A stretch of 64,000 nucleotides of DNA from Datisca glomerata (Eukaryota > Streptophyta > Magnoliopsida > Cucurbitales > Datiscaceae). The position numbers and the translations under genes were made by a program. Shown here piece by piece: positions 44,825 through 56,678 of this stretch. The DNA lies in contig QANY01007300.1 in the NCBI GenBank assembly GCA_003255025.1, positions 224,398-288,397 of the forward strand, in the 5' to 3' direction. Below the pieces are notes generated by a model. It saw nothing but the letters and a program-made list of their open reading frames with translations. It did not search any database and was not told the origin of the DNA. Numbering within the stretch: position 1 is the first letter of the stretch; the number at the start of each line of letters is the position of its first letter.

Positions 44825-45220
44825 AATAGAAGCAGAAGCCAAGGCCGTAGAGGTCACGGCAGGGGAAATCCCTATTCAACAGAATTTTCAAGTCTAAACA
44901 AGACTTTTAACAGTACTTAAGAGTCTTATTCTAGTAAATCTGCTAAAGATGTCATTTTAATACCAGAACAGTACACCTTCAATAGTATTATTGAAGAGAC
45001 AGTTCTCTTCATTGAAATAGCAGATGAGCAATGGATGTCAGATCCATGGAAAATAAAGAAACGATATCTTTCTACTCAAGCATTTCCCACTCATTTTCAA
45101 CGGTATTGTTATATTTACGAGCATAATGTGCTTGAAACAGCCGCCATAGAGTTTAAACATACACTCCATGATTCCACCAGAACTGGTAGCCCTATCACCT
45201 ACACTAAGACTACAATCTAG
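44822..45220 (+). pseudogene. Caulimovirid downstream ORF remnant
   Basis: Starts at the ATG that overlaps the RNase H stop and begins with a basic Arg/Gly-rich stretch (MNRSRGRRGHGRG). A nonsense codon falls near 44921. An open part of 61 residues (45035-45220) follows, with WMSDPWKIKKRY. In related viruses a frame at this place exists but its role is poorly defined. I assign it by position rather than by domain. Confidence 0.55.
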
Positions 45221-45600
45221 AACATTACGCCTATAAGGAATGGGGTCTTCACCCCCATACTACCAGAAGTCTTGGACCATCTGAAGATAAGTATAGTTAT
45301 TGAGATTATATTGATTCTTTTACCTGTCTTTTATTATCAAAATCTTGTGCATAATCACACGTGATTTATCAGAATCTGTCCAGAAGTCCTTAAAAATGAT
45401 CTCCCAAACTTGTTTCTCGTTTGGTGGGGTAAATTTATTATTTCTCTTGAGACTCTACCAGAATCAGTTCGAGCAGTATTTAATGAATGACATACTGCAT
45501 ATTCACTTTTATTAGCAAACAAGAATATATCAGTCCTAAATTTGTCACTCATTTTGCTATCCGCTTCACCATCTTATAGATATGAAAATGAGATTTTCAG

Positions 45601-48600
45601 TGTGATTATCAGAATATATATATATATGTTGAATCTAGGACATGTACCTACTAGGAAAGTGGATGATATACTCTTCCAATTGATGTTCTTTTGAGTTAGT
45701 TGCTTATATTTACTTGAATTATCAGATTATTTTAATGGATATCGCAGTCTTTAGTTGATGTTGTTGTTGTTTTATTCCACCATATCTTTATTCCTGGTCA
45801 AATGTGTGGATTGGAAAGAGGTGATCCTTTCAGACTTTGACTTTAAAATGAGCAGTTCTATACTCTAATGTCCCGTTGAATGCTAGAAACTTACCACGTT
45901 AGTGGGTTTTTTTTCTTTAAAACTATTTGTAAATGAAATTAATTATAAATATAAAAAATATGAATAAATATTTTGATATTAAAAAGTCAAACATTCTTAG
46001 TAATGATAAATTATATAATTATAAATCTCTCATCAGTTCTCAGTAATCCAATTATTTAAAGTAATTTAAAATTTCAAACGTCAAACTACTACTAAATCTT
46101 ATTTTCAATTATTCTTATCGTTGTTTTGAATACTATAATGTTTGTGAGAAAGAATAATACTAGTAATCCACATGTTTTTATTTAAAACAATGAGAAAAGG
46201 AGATTGGGTGGAGTTTCATCTAGATAGTGGTTTGAGGTTTTGGTATTAAAATGCCTATTTTCCAAACCAAAACAAATTATCATTATGCTTATTAAAAGAT
46301 GATTGCCTCGAAATCTCTTTAATTAATGGGATAATTAGGGGATTAGCCCAATTTAAAACATAAGTAAAAAAATACCCTTTCACTCTTCCTTTCCATCAGT
46401 GGGTTTCCTGACCTCGTAGTGAACTGTCACAATAATTTTGTTATATTCATAAAAACAAACAAAATATCATCATCTAAAAAAATTAAATCTAACAAAAATC
46501 ATAAGAGTAAATAACAACATTCAGCATATAATTAAACATTTATTTCTTGTAAAAAATTCTAGAAGCTATAACTATTGAGGAAAATCATCAAAATAATCAG
46601 AGACGCTTAATAAATTTAACAAAACAAAATCAACTAACTATGATCCACAAAATACTAAAGATTTGACAATGAATTGCCTTATAAAAATATGTCTCGTAAG
46701 TTTCCAAATAAAAATTTACTGAATTAAAATTTATTGGATAAACTAAAATTGAAATTAAAGAATTAAAACTGGAATTAGAGAATGCCAGTTTCTTACGAAA
46801 ATAAATCGCAAGAAAAAACCGCATCACTCAGCTTCACAACAAGCCACGAAAAAATTTGTTTTCATTGCCATTTTAAACTGTCATTGTACAAAAAAAATCG
46901 TCGATGTACAGTTAAAAAACTTGGCAGAAGTGATTCTCAGATTCTATTATAGTAAGGGTAATAAGGTAAAAGCATAGTCAAACTAAACTCACCCTATCAA
47001 AAAATCGACCCTTTTGTAAGATTAAAAGTTACTAGCCAATTAACCAGGGACTTCTAGCAAGAATAATCCTATTATAAAAATAAATAGTAAAAATTGACCC
47101 TTAAAAATATTAGTTATAAATATAGCTCAAGGTCATTTTTATAGATAAAAAATATAACGGTCATATGTTATAAAAAGACTATGCACTACAATTTTCTATG
47201 AACGAAACTAAAAAAACAGGTCATATGTTATAAATTCCCTTATTGAATGTTTAATAGAAGAGATCCATTGAAAATTAATACTCATGGGCCATTGAGCCCA
47301 TGCAAAGAGTTTCCTCCATGGCTCTGGTCCAAGTCCAACTCCTCTCGACGGTCATTTGAAGAGAGGAAAAGATATGATACAATCTATCCAATATTGTTTT
47401 TTTGCCTAAATACACAAATATTACTTTGGTTTGAAAAATAATAAATAAATTTATTCTGTTAGTTTAAGTGAGAAATGACTACATTATTCCTATAACCAAT
47501 CTAATCCTACTATTTTCTAACACGAAACATAAAACAACCCAGATTATTTCAAGTTTAGGTGAATTCTAGTTTGAATTTTGAATAAATATATTTTAATGTT
47601 TTAAGAATTGGGAATAAAATGAAGGATATGATATTAGGACTTTTGGCATAGATGACCCATGAGAGCTTATAAGCGAAAATGACATTGATTTGAGCTGCAA
47701 AAATGATCATTTTTAAGTTACTTGTGAACTTATTATTTTACTATTTCACTTTTATAACCATCAAGAATAACTTTATATCACTTTTCTCCCTTGTGTTTGT
47801 ATATGGTATTTTTCACTTCTCTTAAATGATTTTCTTTAAAACATATTATCCCCCAAAAATCGCACTCTCTCTCACTCTCTCTCTCCCCATCTTTGTTTCA
47901 TTTTTTTTGTGCAAAAAGCAAAATGGAATGGAGATTCCAAACCCCTTGTTCGTTCAATTGTAACTATCTCATCAATAAGTAAACATATAGTTTTACTTGC
48001 GTTAATAAATTGTTTACTTATGTTATGCTATAATGCATTATATTTTTCATCATTATCCTATCTCTGTTGGGCTTTGGCCAAAAGATAGACATCATCCTTC
48101 AGTTTTACAGTCAATTATTTTTGTAGATGTGCATAAAAAATAAATTCGAACTACACTTACTAAGTAAATAACTTGTTAACGATAAGTCAACAATATTTAC
48201 CTATTTCAGAATGTGAAAAAATAACGTAAATTAAAGCAAGAATAGAAAGGATTTTCAATGATTTCTATAGATTTATTGTAGATTTGAAATATTTTTTTGA
48301 AGCAAGTTGCACAAGTTTCAATAGAATTGAGAAAATATCATAAACAAATATGAGAAGAAAAATAAGAGTGATGGGAAGTTACAAAATAAGTGAAAGGCTA
48401 AAATAATAAGTCCATAACTAACTTAAACTTTTTAAACTTAAAAAAGTATCTTTTTGGCATATATACATACATGAAGAGTCATACTTGCATATAAGTTTAT
48501 AAAAAGGATCATCTACTTCAATTTTTCATGATAACATGTTATTTAAACGGCGTAGTTTGGATTTTTTTTGTTAGTGAAATTTAATATGAATGGAGGTTTG

Positions 48601-48998
48601 TGCCATTTTTCAAACTAAAAGTTATCAGTATCATTTAAGTAAACTGCGATGGGTGTTCGAGAAATTTTCTCCAAAAAAATCGCATGTTTCTTTAACCAGT
48701 CGAGAGTTAACTTCCATGAAACAATTGTTTGTTTGGCTCACGTTAATGTCTATTTTCCCCTCTTTGTTCATAAATAAGTTTTTTATCTGTTTGTTTGATT
48801 TTTGTATAATTCTAATAACTACTTGTTTGGATCTTTTTTTGTAATATTTAGTTCTATGAATGACAATTTTCTTTTGTCAAAAGAATAAATAAATAAATCA
48901 ATACAAAATTTCTTGGCAATATAAATAATATTATTCATTTCCTCTTATGTAATTGATATTTCTTTCTCCAACCCTACTATCTTAATAAAATATAGGTG
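45601..48998. other. Intergenic, no gene seen
   Basis: No coding family recognised. A MITE-like inverted-repeat segment lies at about 47640-48490. A CT-microsatellite lies near 47865-47885. Open frames at 46630-46827 and 47247-47441 show no domain. Confidence 0.4.
47640..48490. mobile_element. Possible MITE-like inverted-repeat element
   Basis: GAACTTATTATTTTACTATTTCACTT at 47726-47751 is matched in inverted orientation at 48380-48412 (complement ACTTATTATTTTAGCCTTTC). TTTTGGCATA occurs near both outer edges (47641 and 48452). The arms are imperfect and no target duplication was found, so the limits are only indicative. Confidence 0.35.
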
Positions 48999-49278
48999 AA
49001 GGAAAACCACAGAGAGTTTGAAAGTTCGAGAGTTCGAGAGAGAGAGAGACAGAGACAGAGAGAACCAAAGAGTTCGAGAGAGAGAGAAGAGAAAGAAAGA
49101 AAGTGAAAGAAGAGAAGATACAGTCTTGAATAAAGCACAAAGATTTTTTTCGAGCAGTTAATCGAGAACTAAGCAAACTGACTAAAAGAACTAAGAACAA
49201 CCCTAATCACAAACTAAGCCACGCTGGCAAGTAAAAGGCAAATGGATAAAAAGGCTAAAATAGTTATATACTCTAACA
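48999..49278 (-). repeat. Copia 3' LTR, 280 bp
   Basis: Read on the plus strand it starts TGAAGGAAAACCACAGAG and ends ATATACTCTAACA. It has lost about 50 bp compared with the 5' LTR, in the region of AAAGATTTTTTTCGAGCAG (49138). Contains GAGA-rich sequence. Confidence 0.9.
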
Positions 49279-49292
49279 ACCCCTCTCAAACT
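49279..49292 (-). other. Copia polypurine tract
   Basis: On the minus strand a TTTGAGAGGGGT run directly precedes the LTR start TGTTAGAG. This is the usual copia PPT position. Confidence 0.75.
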
Positions 49293-49299
49293 AAAGCAG

Positions 49300-50090
49300 T
49301 ATGAGAAGAATGCATTAGTTTGGCTTGTAAAGTATTGAAAATAGCATAAGAAAGACTCTTAATGAAGATGTCTGCGAGTTGATCCTTTGACATGATGTAG
49401 TTAACCATAAGATCCTTCTTTGCAACCTTCTATTGGATGTAGTGGTAATCTATTTCAATGTGTTTCGTTCGTGCATGAAAAAAGGATTGGCGACAAGAGA
49501 AATGACAGAGATACTATCACACCATATTTGAAGAGGAAGATGTAAAGGTATATGTAAATCTTTTAAAAGTTGCCTGATCCAAGAAATTTTTACGGTTGTG
49601 GTAGCTAGGCTCCTGTACTCAGCCTCTATGGATGATCTAGAGACTGTTGATTGCTTCTTGGAAGACCAAGAAAAGGGGTTTTGACCAAGAAACACAATGA
49701 AACCAAAAGTTGAGCATCTATCCAACGAGTCACCAGCCTATTCTAAGTCTGTATAACCATTTAAAGTGAGGTTTCCCTTGTGATATTTGATGCCAAGAGT
49801 AGAAAAGCCTTTTAAGTATCTTAGGATATGTTTTACTGCAGCTAGATGGACAGTAGTAGGTCTGTGCATAAATTGGCAGACCATGTTGACAGAGAAGGTG
49901 ATATCAGGATTGGAGAATGTCAAATATTGCAGGCCACCAACTAGAATTCTGTAACTGGTAGGATCTAAAAGAGGAGCACCATTGCTGTCATGAAGATCAA
50001 CCTTGAGGGACATGCGAGTTTTGCACGGTTTAGAGTGAGTTAAGCCAGCATTTTCAAGCAAATCCAAGATATATTTCTGTTGATGCATAA
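49300..50090 (-). pseudogene. Copia RNase H and RT connection
   Basis: 50088-49738 begins HQQKYILDLLENAGL and holds SYRILVGGLQYL, NPDITFSVN and HLAAVKHILRYLKG, the RT-RNase H connection of copia elements. A stop near 49735 separates it from 49725-49450. That piece has FSWSSKKQSTVSRSSIEAEYRSLA and IWCDSISVISL with the RNase H Glu and Asp. The usual first RNase H Asp block reads GYTDLE. The tail continues in a broken frame to the PPT. Confidence 0.87.
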
Positions 50091-50106
50091 AAATACCACT
50101 ATGAGT

Positions 50107-50960
50107 TTAAGTAATTTGTAAACCAAGGAAATATTTTAAATAACCCAAATCTATCATCTCAAAGGCAGAATCCAGTTTTTGTATAAGTTCATTGATTAAA
50201 GTAGAACTAGATCCTATCAAAACTATGTCATCAACATATAATAGTGGGTATATAATAGAAGTACCAGACTTATACATAAATTGAGAAGAATCAACTAAAG
50301 AGGCAGAAAAACCCAAAGTCAGCAAATAGGAGGTAAAGTTTTCAAACCAGGATCTTGGTGCCTATTTAAGACCATAGAGAGATTTATGAAGTTTACAAAC
50401 ATATGTATGATAAGAAGGATCAACAAACCTTTGTGGTTGACTCATATATACATCTTCCTGTAAATTGTCATGCAAAAAGGTATTTTTGACATCTAATTGT
50501 TGTAATGGCCAAGAGAATTGGGCAACAATAGATAAAACAATTATAATAATAGTTGACTTAACTACGAGACTAAAAGTTTCAGAGCAGTCAATACTTGGTT
50601 GTTGATGAAAATCTTTAGCAACTAACTTAGCTTTCTATCTTGTTATATTGCCGTTGAGGTTGTGTTTGAGCATGTAGACCAACTCACAACCCACTAAATT
50701 AGTGTGAGGAGGAAGAGGAGTGAGAGACTAAGTACCTTGTCTTTGGAGTACATTAAACTCCTTTGTCATGGTTGTTCTCCATTTTCTGATTTGGAGGCAG
50801 AATTATAGGATGTAGGTTCCAAATCAGTGGAAACTTGATTTACTGGCAGAGAGCTAGCTAAGTAAACTTTATTTTTAGTGAAGTCAGACTTTGATCTTAT
50901 TTGAATTTGATGTTGATTTCCTGCATTGTTAGTAATAGAAGCAGAAATAGTAGATTCAGA
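50107..50960 (-). pseudogene. Copia reverse transcriptase, broken N-terminus
   Basis: 50325-50107 keeps the active site LLYVDDIVLIGSS and the FEMIDLGYLKYFLGLQI block. Upstream, 50330-50960, RT-like sequence is scattered over several frames with many stops. The polymerase palm core is readable, but the enzyme cannot be made. Confidence 0.83.
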
Positions 50961-50971
50961 TGGAAGATATT

Positions 50972-51897
50972 CTAGAGAAACGATGTAGGAGCAAGAGTTT
51001 GACCAGAACTAGTATGATGAGTATCAATAGTTATAGATTCACTATTGGCAGTATCCGAAGAAGAACACGATTGGGGAAATGATCCTATAGGCAAAATGAA
51101 TGCACTATACGGAGTACTACCGACTGAAGTTAAATTAACAGTTTGAGGTAAATTGATAAGTGCAAGAGTAGAATTTGGTGCATGTAAATTTGTGTCTAAT
51201 TCAGTTTGATTCATTGCAGGAGAAAAGAAAAAAGGTGAAAAATCAAAAGTAGCAGTGTTATTAACTCCATGTTTAACAGATTCAGATTTAGCAAAAGGAA
51301 AAGTAACCTCATCAAATAGAACGTGCCTGCTAACCAATAACTTTTGAGAAATGTGATTATAGAAAATATAACACTTAGAGTGCAGACTATATCCCAAGAA
51401 AATGTGCTGAGGTGACTTAGCTTCAAGTTTATGCTCATAATAATGCTTTAAAATAGGATAACATGCACACTCGAACACCTTTAAGAATGAATAATCAGGA
51501 CTAGTGTTAAATAGCAGTTCATAAGGGCATTTACTATTCAGAGTAGCAGTAGACATTCTATTAATAAGAAAAACAGCTTTAGAAAAGGCAAAATACCATA
51601 AAGGAGTAGGAACTGATATAGTGAGCATCACACTTAGGGTTGTTTCAATGATGTGTTTGTGCTTCCTTTCAGCTACACCGTTTTGCTCAGGAGTACAGGC
51701 ACAAGACAATTGATGTTGGATGCCATGAGAAGTAAGAAAAGTATCAATATTTTTGTTGCAGAATTCTCCTCCACCATCTGTTCTAAGAATTTTCATATGT
51801 GCAGATAACAAATTTTGTACAAAAGGCAAAAGCTTTAAAGACTGCAGTAACTTTAGATTTATTGCACAAAGGAAAAATAAAAGTATATTTCATAGTG
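50972..51897 (-). pseudogene. Copia integrase, C-terminal part
   Basis: The long frame 51829-50972 (285 residues) has LRTDGGGEF with the second catalytic Asp and GVAERKHKHIIETTLSVML with the Glu. PYELLFNTSPDYSFLKVFEC and the HIFLGYSLHSKCY block follow, then a Ser/Thr-rich linker toward the RT. The first Asp lies in the separate frame 52800-51898. About 70 bases between the two are in a third frame. All three catalytic positions survive, but split across frames. Confidence 0.87.
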
Positions 51898-52800
51898 TTA
51901 CCAATAAAAAGAAACATAATATCTATATCCCTCAAAAGATAAAATGGGTGTAGGACCCCACACATCATTGTGGACAAGATCTAATGGTGAAGTTGTAACA
52001 GTCCTAGACATAGGAAAAGGAATTTTATGCATCTTGCCTTGGATACAATTTGAACATATATAAGAATTATCATACTTAAAAGAAATACTAGCATTCTTGA
52101 ATGCATGATAAAGAATGGAATCTGTAGGGTGACCTACTCTATTATGCCAGAGGATGCTTGAGACTTTGCTTCCAAGGTAGGCAACATGATTTCTTTTCAG
52201 TGTGGAGAGAGTTTCTTTGATAGTGCTGGTAATGGGGTAAAGACCATTCTTTCTAGGTCCTATGTAAAGAATCTTCCCTGAGTATCTGTCCTGAATTAAA
52301 AACATACTAGCATCAAATGTGAAGGAGCAATAGTTGTCACAGAATTTATGAACTGAAAGTAGGTTTGTAGTAATTTGAGGCACACAGAGAACATTATTAA
52401 GAGTAAATAGATGAGAGTCAGTAGAAATATAGCCAGAACCTGAGTGAGTAATGTTCAAGGGTTGTCCATTTCCAATGATGACAAAGTCTTCTCCATTGTA
52501 GACTTGAGAATTAGATAAATTGGACAACTCAGAAGTGAGGTGTGTGTCACACCCAGTGTCAGATAACCAATAAGTATTCTTAGATGTTTCAGTAGAGTTA
52601 TTGTTAGCAAAAGAGGCAGCCATGGCAGCAAGCTTGGCAGGAGGATTCCTGCCTTGATATGAGTAGTTCATGCGATGGAAATAGTCTATAGCAAAGTGAC
52701 CAAACTTATTGCAAATTTGACACTGATGCCAAGTATCAGTAGAATAAAAATTGTAATTTGAAGAAAAAGGTGCAGATGTATTATTGGGTAAAAGAAGCAA
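51898..52800 (-). pseudogene. Copia zinc knuckle, protease and integrase N-terminus
   Basis: A 300-residue frame. The zinc knuckle reads CQICNKFGHFAIDY, with Tyr at the fourth ligand position. The aspartic protease starts at YWLSDTGCDTHLT and includes VLCVPQITTNLLSVHKFC. The pre-integrase zinc region has HNRVGHPTDSILYH...CSNCIQGKMH. The integrase starts with LDLVHNDVWGP (first catalytic Asp). Two changes from gag, a stop and a frame shift, lie upstream near 52800-52896. Confidence 0.88.
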
Positions 52801-52895
52801 ACCAGAGTTGGAATTATTCCTTCCTCTATTACCAGATTTCTTCCTGATCCAAAATTGTTCCTTGCTTTGTTGCCTCTGCTTCTAGTCTGATTGCT

Positions 52896-53573
52896 TCAAA
52901 AATTAGTGGCCATGAGACCCATTGCTTGAACTTTAGCCTCGCGTTTCTTTGCTTGATCAGCCAGGGATTCCTCTTCAGCCTGTAATAGAACATGCATTTC
53001 TTCCAAGTGGATGGGGTCAGATCTTGTACGTATGGATGTTTTGAAGGGTCCATACTCAGAGGAAATCCCATTGATAGTGAACAATAGGATTTCTTCATCA
53101 TCGATGAAGACTGAGATAATGGCTAATTCGTCTTTGGATTCCTTGATTCGATGCGCATAATCATCCATAGTCTCGTTTCCTTTCTTTGAGACAAATTGCA
53201 ACCCATATTTTAGGTGAAGAATATTTGAACAAGAGAGAAAAGAATACCTCCTCTCGAGTGAGGACCATGCTTCATGGCTAGTCTTGCATCCAATTACACA
53301 AGATAGGGTGGACTGAGACAAAGTGGCATTCAGAAGCGTCATCCGCGCCTGATCTTGGGTAACATATGTGTTATAATGGGGATAAATTTTTATTGTGGGA
53401 GCCCCTTTGTCGTCTACAAGAAACTGAGCAGGACAGAACTCAAACAGCGAGTGGGCTTTCATAATAGCAGCAACTTGGTGTTTCCAAAGAATGTAATTAG
53501 AAGAATCTAATCTGATAGAAATCAGATTACATATATTTGACAAAAGAAAAATTAGGGAAGGAAGATTAGCCAT
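52896..53573 (-). pseudogene. Copia gag
   Basis: Starts with Met at 53573, 30 bases after the 5' LTR, and runs 225 residues. IRLDSSNYILWKHQVAAIMKAH is the copia gag N-terminal motif. SLSCVIGCKTSHEAWSSLERRY, then MDDYAHRIKESKDELA and ISSEYGPFKTSIRTR, are the UBN2-type middle. It stops just before the zinc knuckle, which lies in another frame. It would form the particle shell. The piece is intact, but separated from pol by a stop and a frameshift. Confidence 0.87.
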
Positions 53574-53590
53574 GGACGCTTGTCCTTAGG

Positions 53591-53602
53591 GCTCTAATAC
53601 CA
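53591..53602 (-). other. Copia primer binding site
   Basis: On the minus strand TGGTATTAGAGC follows the 5' LTR directly. It differs by one base from TGGTATCAGAGC, complementary to initiator tRNA-Met. Confidence 0.82.
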
Positions 53603-53927
53603 TGAAGGAAAACCACAGAAAGTTCGAGAGAGAGAGAGAGAGAAGAGATAGAGAGAGAGAGAGCCAACGAGTTTGAGAGAGAGAAGAGAAAGAAAGAAAG
53701 TGAAAGAAGAGAAGAGACAGTCTTAAATAAAGCATATAGATTATTTTTTACTAACCATTCCACTAAGCGTGGCAGTTCATATACAATGGAGAGTTAGCTC
53801 AATCAGTTAATCGAGAACTAAGCAAACTGACTGATAGAACTAAGAACAACCTTAATCACAAACTAAGCCACGCTAGCAAGCAAAAGGTAAAAGGATAAAA
53901 AGGTTAGAATAGTAATATACTTTAACA
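53603..53927 (-). repeat. Copia 5' LTR, 325 bp
   Basis: Matches 48999-49278 but retains about 50 extra bases (around 53750-53795). Starts TGAAGGAAAACCACAG and ends TACTTTAACA on the plus strand. Confidence 0.9.
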
Positions 53928-54262
53928 ATGGGAAGATTCCGCATGGACTAAGATTTCCAACTCTTTTTCGCCCACTTTAACTAATAGACTCGTCTCAATT
54001 AACAGTCAATACATTTCTTTATCTTACATATTTACAATTATTAAGAACGAGTCATCATCTTGATCATTAAATGACACCAATTTAAAATTATAAATCATAC
54101 TTGATAACAATACTTTACTTTCTTTAATTTCCTTAATTTGGTTCTTATGATTTCCATTTCACTCTCACATTGTCCTTCAGTCATTTTTGATAAAGCATAT
54201 ATTTAATATGTTGTTTTAACATGCATTAACGTTATTAATTTTTAACTTTTCATTTTTTAACA
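53928..54262. other. Intergenic, no gene seen
   Basis: A 335-bp AT-rich gap between the copia 5' LTR and the left Helitron. Nothing recognised. Confidence 0.5.
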
Positions 54263-55162
54263 CTAGTCAATTGTACGTGCATTACATATGTTGAAGATCA
54301 TAACAATAAATAATATGTACAAAGTACACATAAAAGTGTTTGATCACATTCTGACATGTTATGTTAAATACTAAGAAGTTAATCTATTAAATGTTGATGA
54401 TGTTTTTTATCAAATGTTTTGTGTTGTTATAGAGAATTAATAACTTTTTTTAATTAATATCTCAGTTTGACATGTTCTTATATACTGCAATTCTGTTGTT
54501 AATCATATTGTGAAGCTGACATCTGCTTCGGTTTCTTGTCGTATTTGGTTTGACGTGATTCCTCTTGGTATTTTGATTTGGTGCTTATATTTACTCTTAT
54601 TAATTAGTTTTCTTATTACCATTTTGTTGATGGATTTTATTCCCTCAAAAAGTTAAAAAAAATTAAACTATTAATTCTAATATTAAATTGTTCGCTTATA
54701 CAATTCGTTGATGTAATTTGATATATTTAAACTAACTTATCTTTGAATTTTTTATAACTCGTATACTTTAAATAATTGGAATAGTATATATGATTTTGAT
54801 ATAGAGAATATCAGGAGACGTATCAATTCAGAATTGTATATAATAGTGAGGGCATGTGTCAAAAAATGATTTCTCATCTTAATCTCATTTATATATACTA
54901 TAGACTTAAAAAGGTAAAAAAAGATTTGAAGTATTATTTCAATATTAAATTATTCACTTATCCAATTCTTTAATAAATTCTATTTAAACTAATTTGTCTC
55001 TTAATTTTTCACAACTAATATATTATTAATAATTCATATGATAAATGTAATTTTGCTAAAGAGAATACCAAATGACTTATCAATTTGAAATTACATATAA
55101 TAGTAATGGTAATTTGTGTCTAAAAATATTCTTCCCTAAGCCCCATTTAGAAGTATTAGCGA
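54263..55162 (-). mobile_element. Non-autonomous Helitron, minus strand, 900 bp
   Basis: On the minus strand it starts TCGCTAATACTTCTAAATGG after an A and ends CAATTGACTAG before a T. This is the Helitron pattern (A|TC...CTAG|T) without target duplication. It matches the copy at 61857-62770 over the full length in inverted orientation. No Rep/helicase is encoded. A possible 3' hairpin (ATATGTAATGCACGTA region) is decayed. Confidence 0.78.
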
Positions 55163-55923
55163 TTTTTATATCCGAAACCTTAATAAACAAGCATTGTGAA
55201 TCTTCCCCCGTTGTAATTGACAGTACAATATGGTGATCTAGGATATTGAAATATATAGTCTTGACCTAAGTCTAAATGTAGTCTTTCTCATTATGGAAGC
55301 TCATGAGCATTGGAGATGAGTACACTATTTCTAACTGTCTTTGAGCGAGAAAGTCTCTCATTTCCATGCCATCATTATTCAACTTTTTCTTCAAGATCAT
55401 TTTTGTTGAAATTACATAATATTATTAAGAGTAGAATACAATATTGTAAACCATATAGTATCATCTGTGTTTACTGTTATATTTTGGTCTATGTAGTCTT
55501 AATCTTATCAATTTAGTCTATAAACTCATGGATAATTAGCAATTGAATTCCTTCATCCATAACATGCTCTTGTTATCCACAAACAAGCACATGGTCTACT
55601 GCAGATATCAGGTGGCTTTCATGCCACATCATTCAGGGTTCGACCATGTACACATCGGATTAAAGAAAGTAGTTAACAAATGTTGTCGAAAGTGTTGATT
55701 GCTAATCTTTAATCTTTAATATAGTAAAATAAGATAAGAATGAGAATTATTTTTAAATAATTTTATCCACTCATTATTTTTACAATTTTCAAATCACCAT
55801 CTCAGTTCATTAATGGTATATTATTATTAGTCAATTTTTTTTCCTCCTAATGTGGTACATATCTTTTTGAAACTTGTTACTTTTTTTCTTTTTAATTTGA
55901 ATTTTATTTTGCAGAGTGGATAT
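55163..55923. other. Intergenic, no gene seen
   Basis: Between the left Helitron and the CACTA terminus. No domain or element recognised. Confidence 0.5.
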
Positions 55924-56240
55924 CACTACAACAAAGGGTGTTATTTCCGATGACCGACAATTGTCGCAAAAAGCCTATCTCATCGATAATGGATATTGCT
56001 GACGATTTTTTGCCGTCACTCGTCGTCTGTAATTGTTCGGTTGAAAATAATATATTTTCGATGACTCCTCAAAAATAATTACGTTTTTTATGGGGATAGT
56101 CCGTCGTGAAAGCTAAAAATGGCATGTTGGTAATATATCTTAAATGATATAAAAAATTTCTGACCGACTTTAATGAGGAAACCTTCATTAATAAAAACCT
56201 TTTCCGATCACAAAGTGTCGTCGAAAATGGTGTTCTTTAT
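55924..56240. promoter_or_regulatory. CACTA terminal and subterminal repeats
   Basis: CACTACAACAAA terminal motif plus several short direct and inverted CCGACAATTGTCG / TCGTCGAAAATGG motifs. In En/Spm elements such clusters are the binding sites of the TNPA-type protein. Confidence 0.75.
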
Positions 56241-56678
56241 TGTTATACATTTGAGACAAATGAAAAAATTCATTGAAAATACTACTATTTAACATTTTCT
56301 TTGCATGACTATAAACAATAGCTTAAATCGTTTAGAGGAGTATAAAAGTATATTTGTTAAAAGTATATGTGTTAACAAGGTTATCCAATTACTAACACAA
56401 AGTTCTTTTCAAAAAAAGTGTTTCCAAAAGCAATTCAATAATAAAATGACCGTCAAGAATAAATTATTCAGAAGGTATCTAAAATTATAATTATAAAATA
56501 AAAAATAATGATAAGATTTGTTCTTCATGTTTATTACTTCCTCCCAGCAATGATTCAACATGGACCCTCATACCAACAATGGTCTAGCATAGATCATCAT
56601 AAAAAATACGGTCATCAGATAATGTATTTAAATTATTTGCATCATTATCCCGCATAAAAATGACGATACATTAATAAC

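Larger units (their letters stand above)
43953..45600 (+). mobile_element. Endogenous caulimovirid (pararetrovirus) relic
   Basis: Holds the C-terminal part of a caulimovirid-type reverse transcriptase, its RNase H, and a short region corresponding to the next ORF. There are no LTRs, and no integrase follows the RNase H, which separates it from LTR retrotransposons. Homology starts abruptly at about 43953, inside the RT, so the movement, coat and protease regions are missing. The RNase H frame closes and the next begins at an overlapping ATGA (44822-44825), an arrangement typical of polycistronic plant pararetroviruses. Several in-frame stops break it. The right edge is approximate. It is non-functional as it stands; the genus is uncertain, with a florendovirus- or petuvirus-like source most likely. 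Confidence 0.78.
48999..53927 (-). mobile_element. Ty1/copia element, full-length but broken
   Basis: Minus-strand element with both LTRs (3' LTR 48999-49278, 5' LTR 53603-53927), a PBS adjoining the 5' LTR, and a PPT adjoining the 3' LTR. Between them come gag, protease, integrase, RT and RNase H in copia order. The LTR ends are TGTTA...TTCA on the minus strand. The flanking pentamers ATAGG (48994-48998) and ATGGG (53928-53932) match at 4 of 5, a decayed target duplication. Frameshifts and stops break every junction, though gag, protease-integrase and integrase C-terminal frames remain long. Confidence 0.92.
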
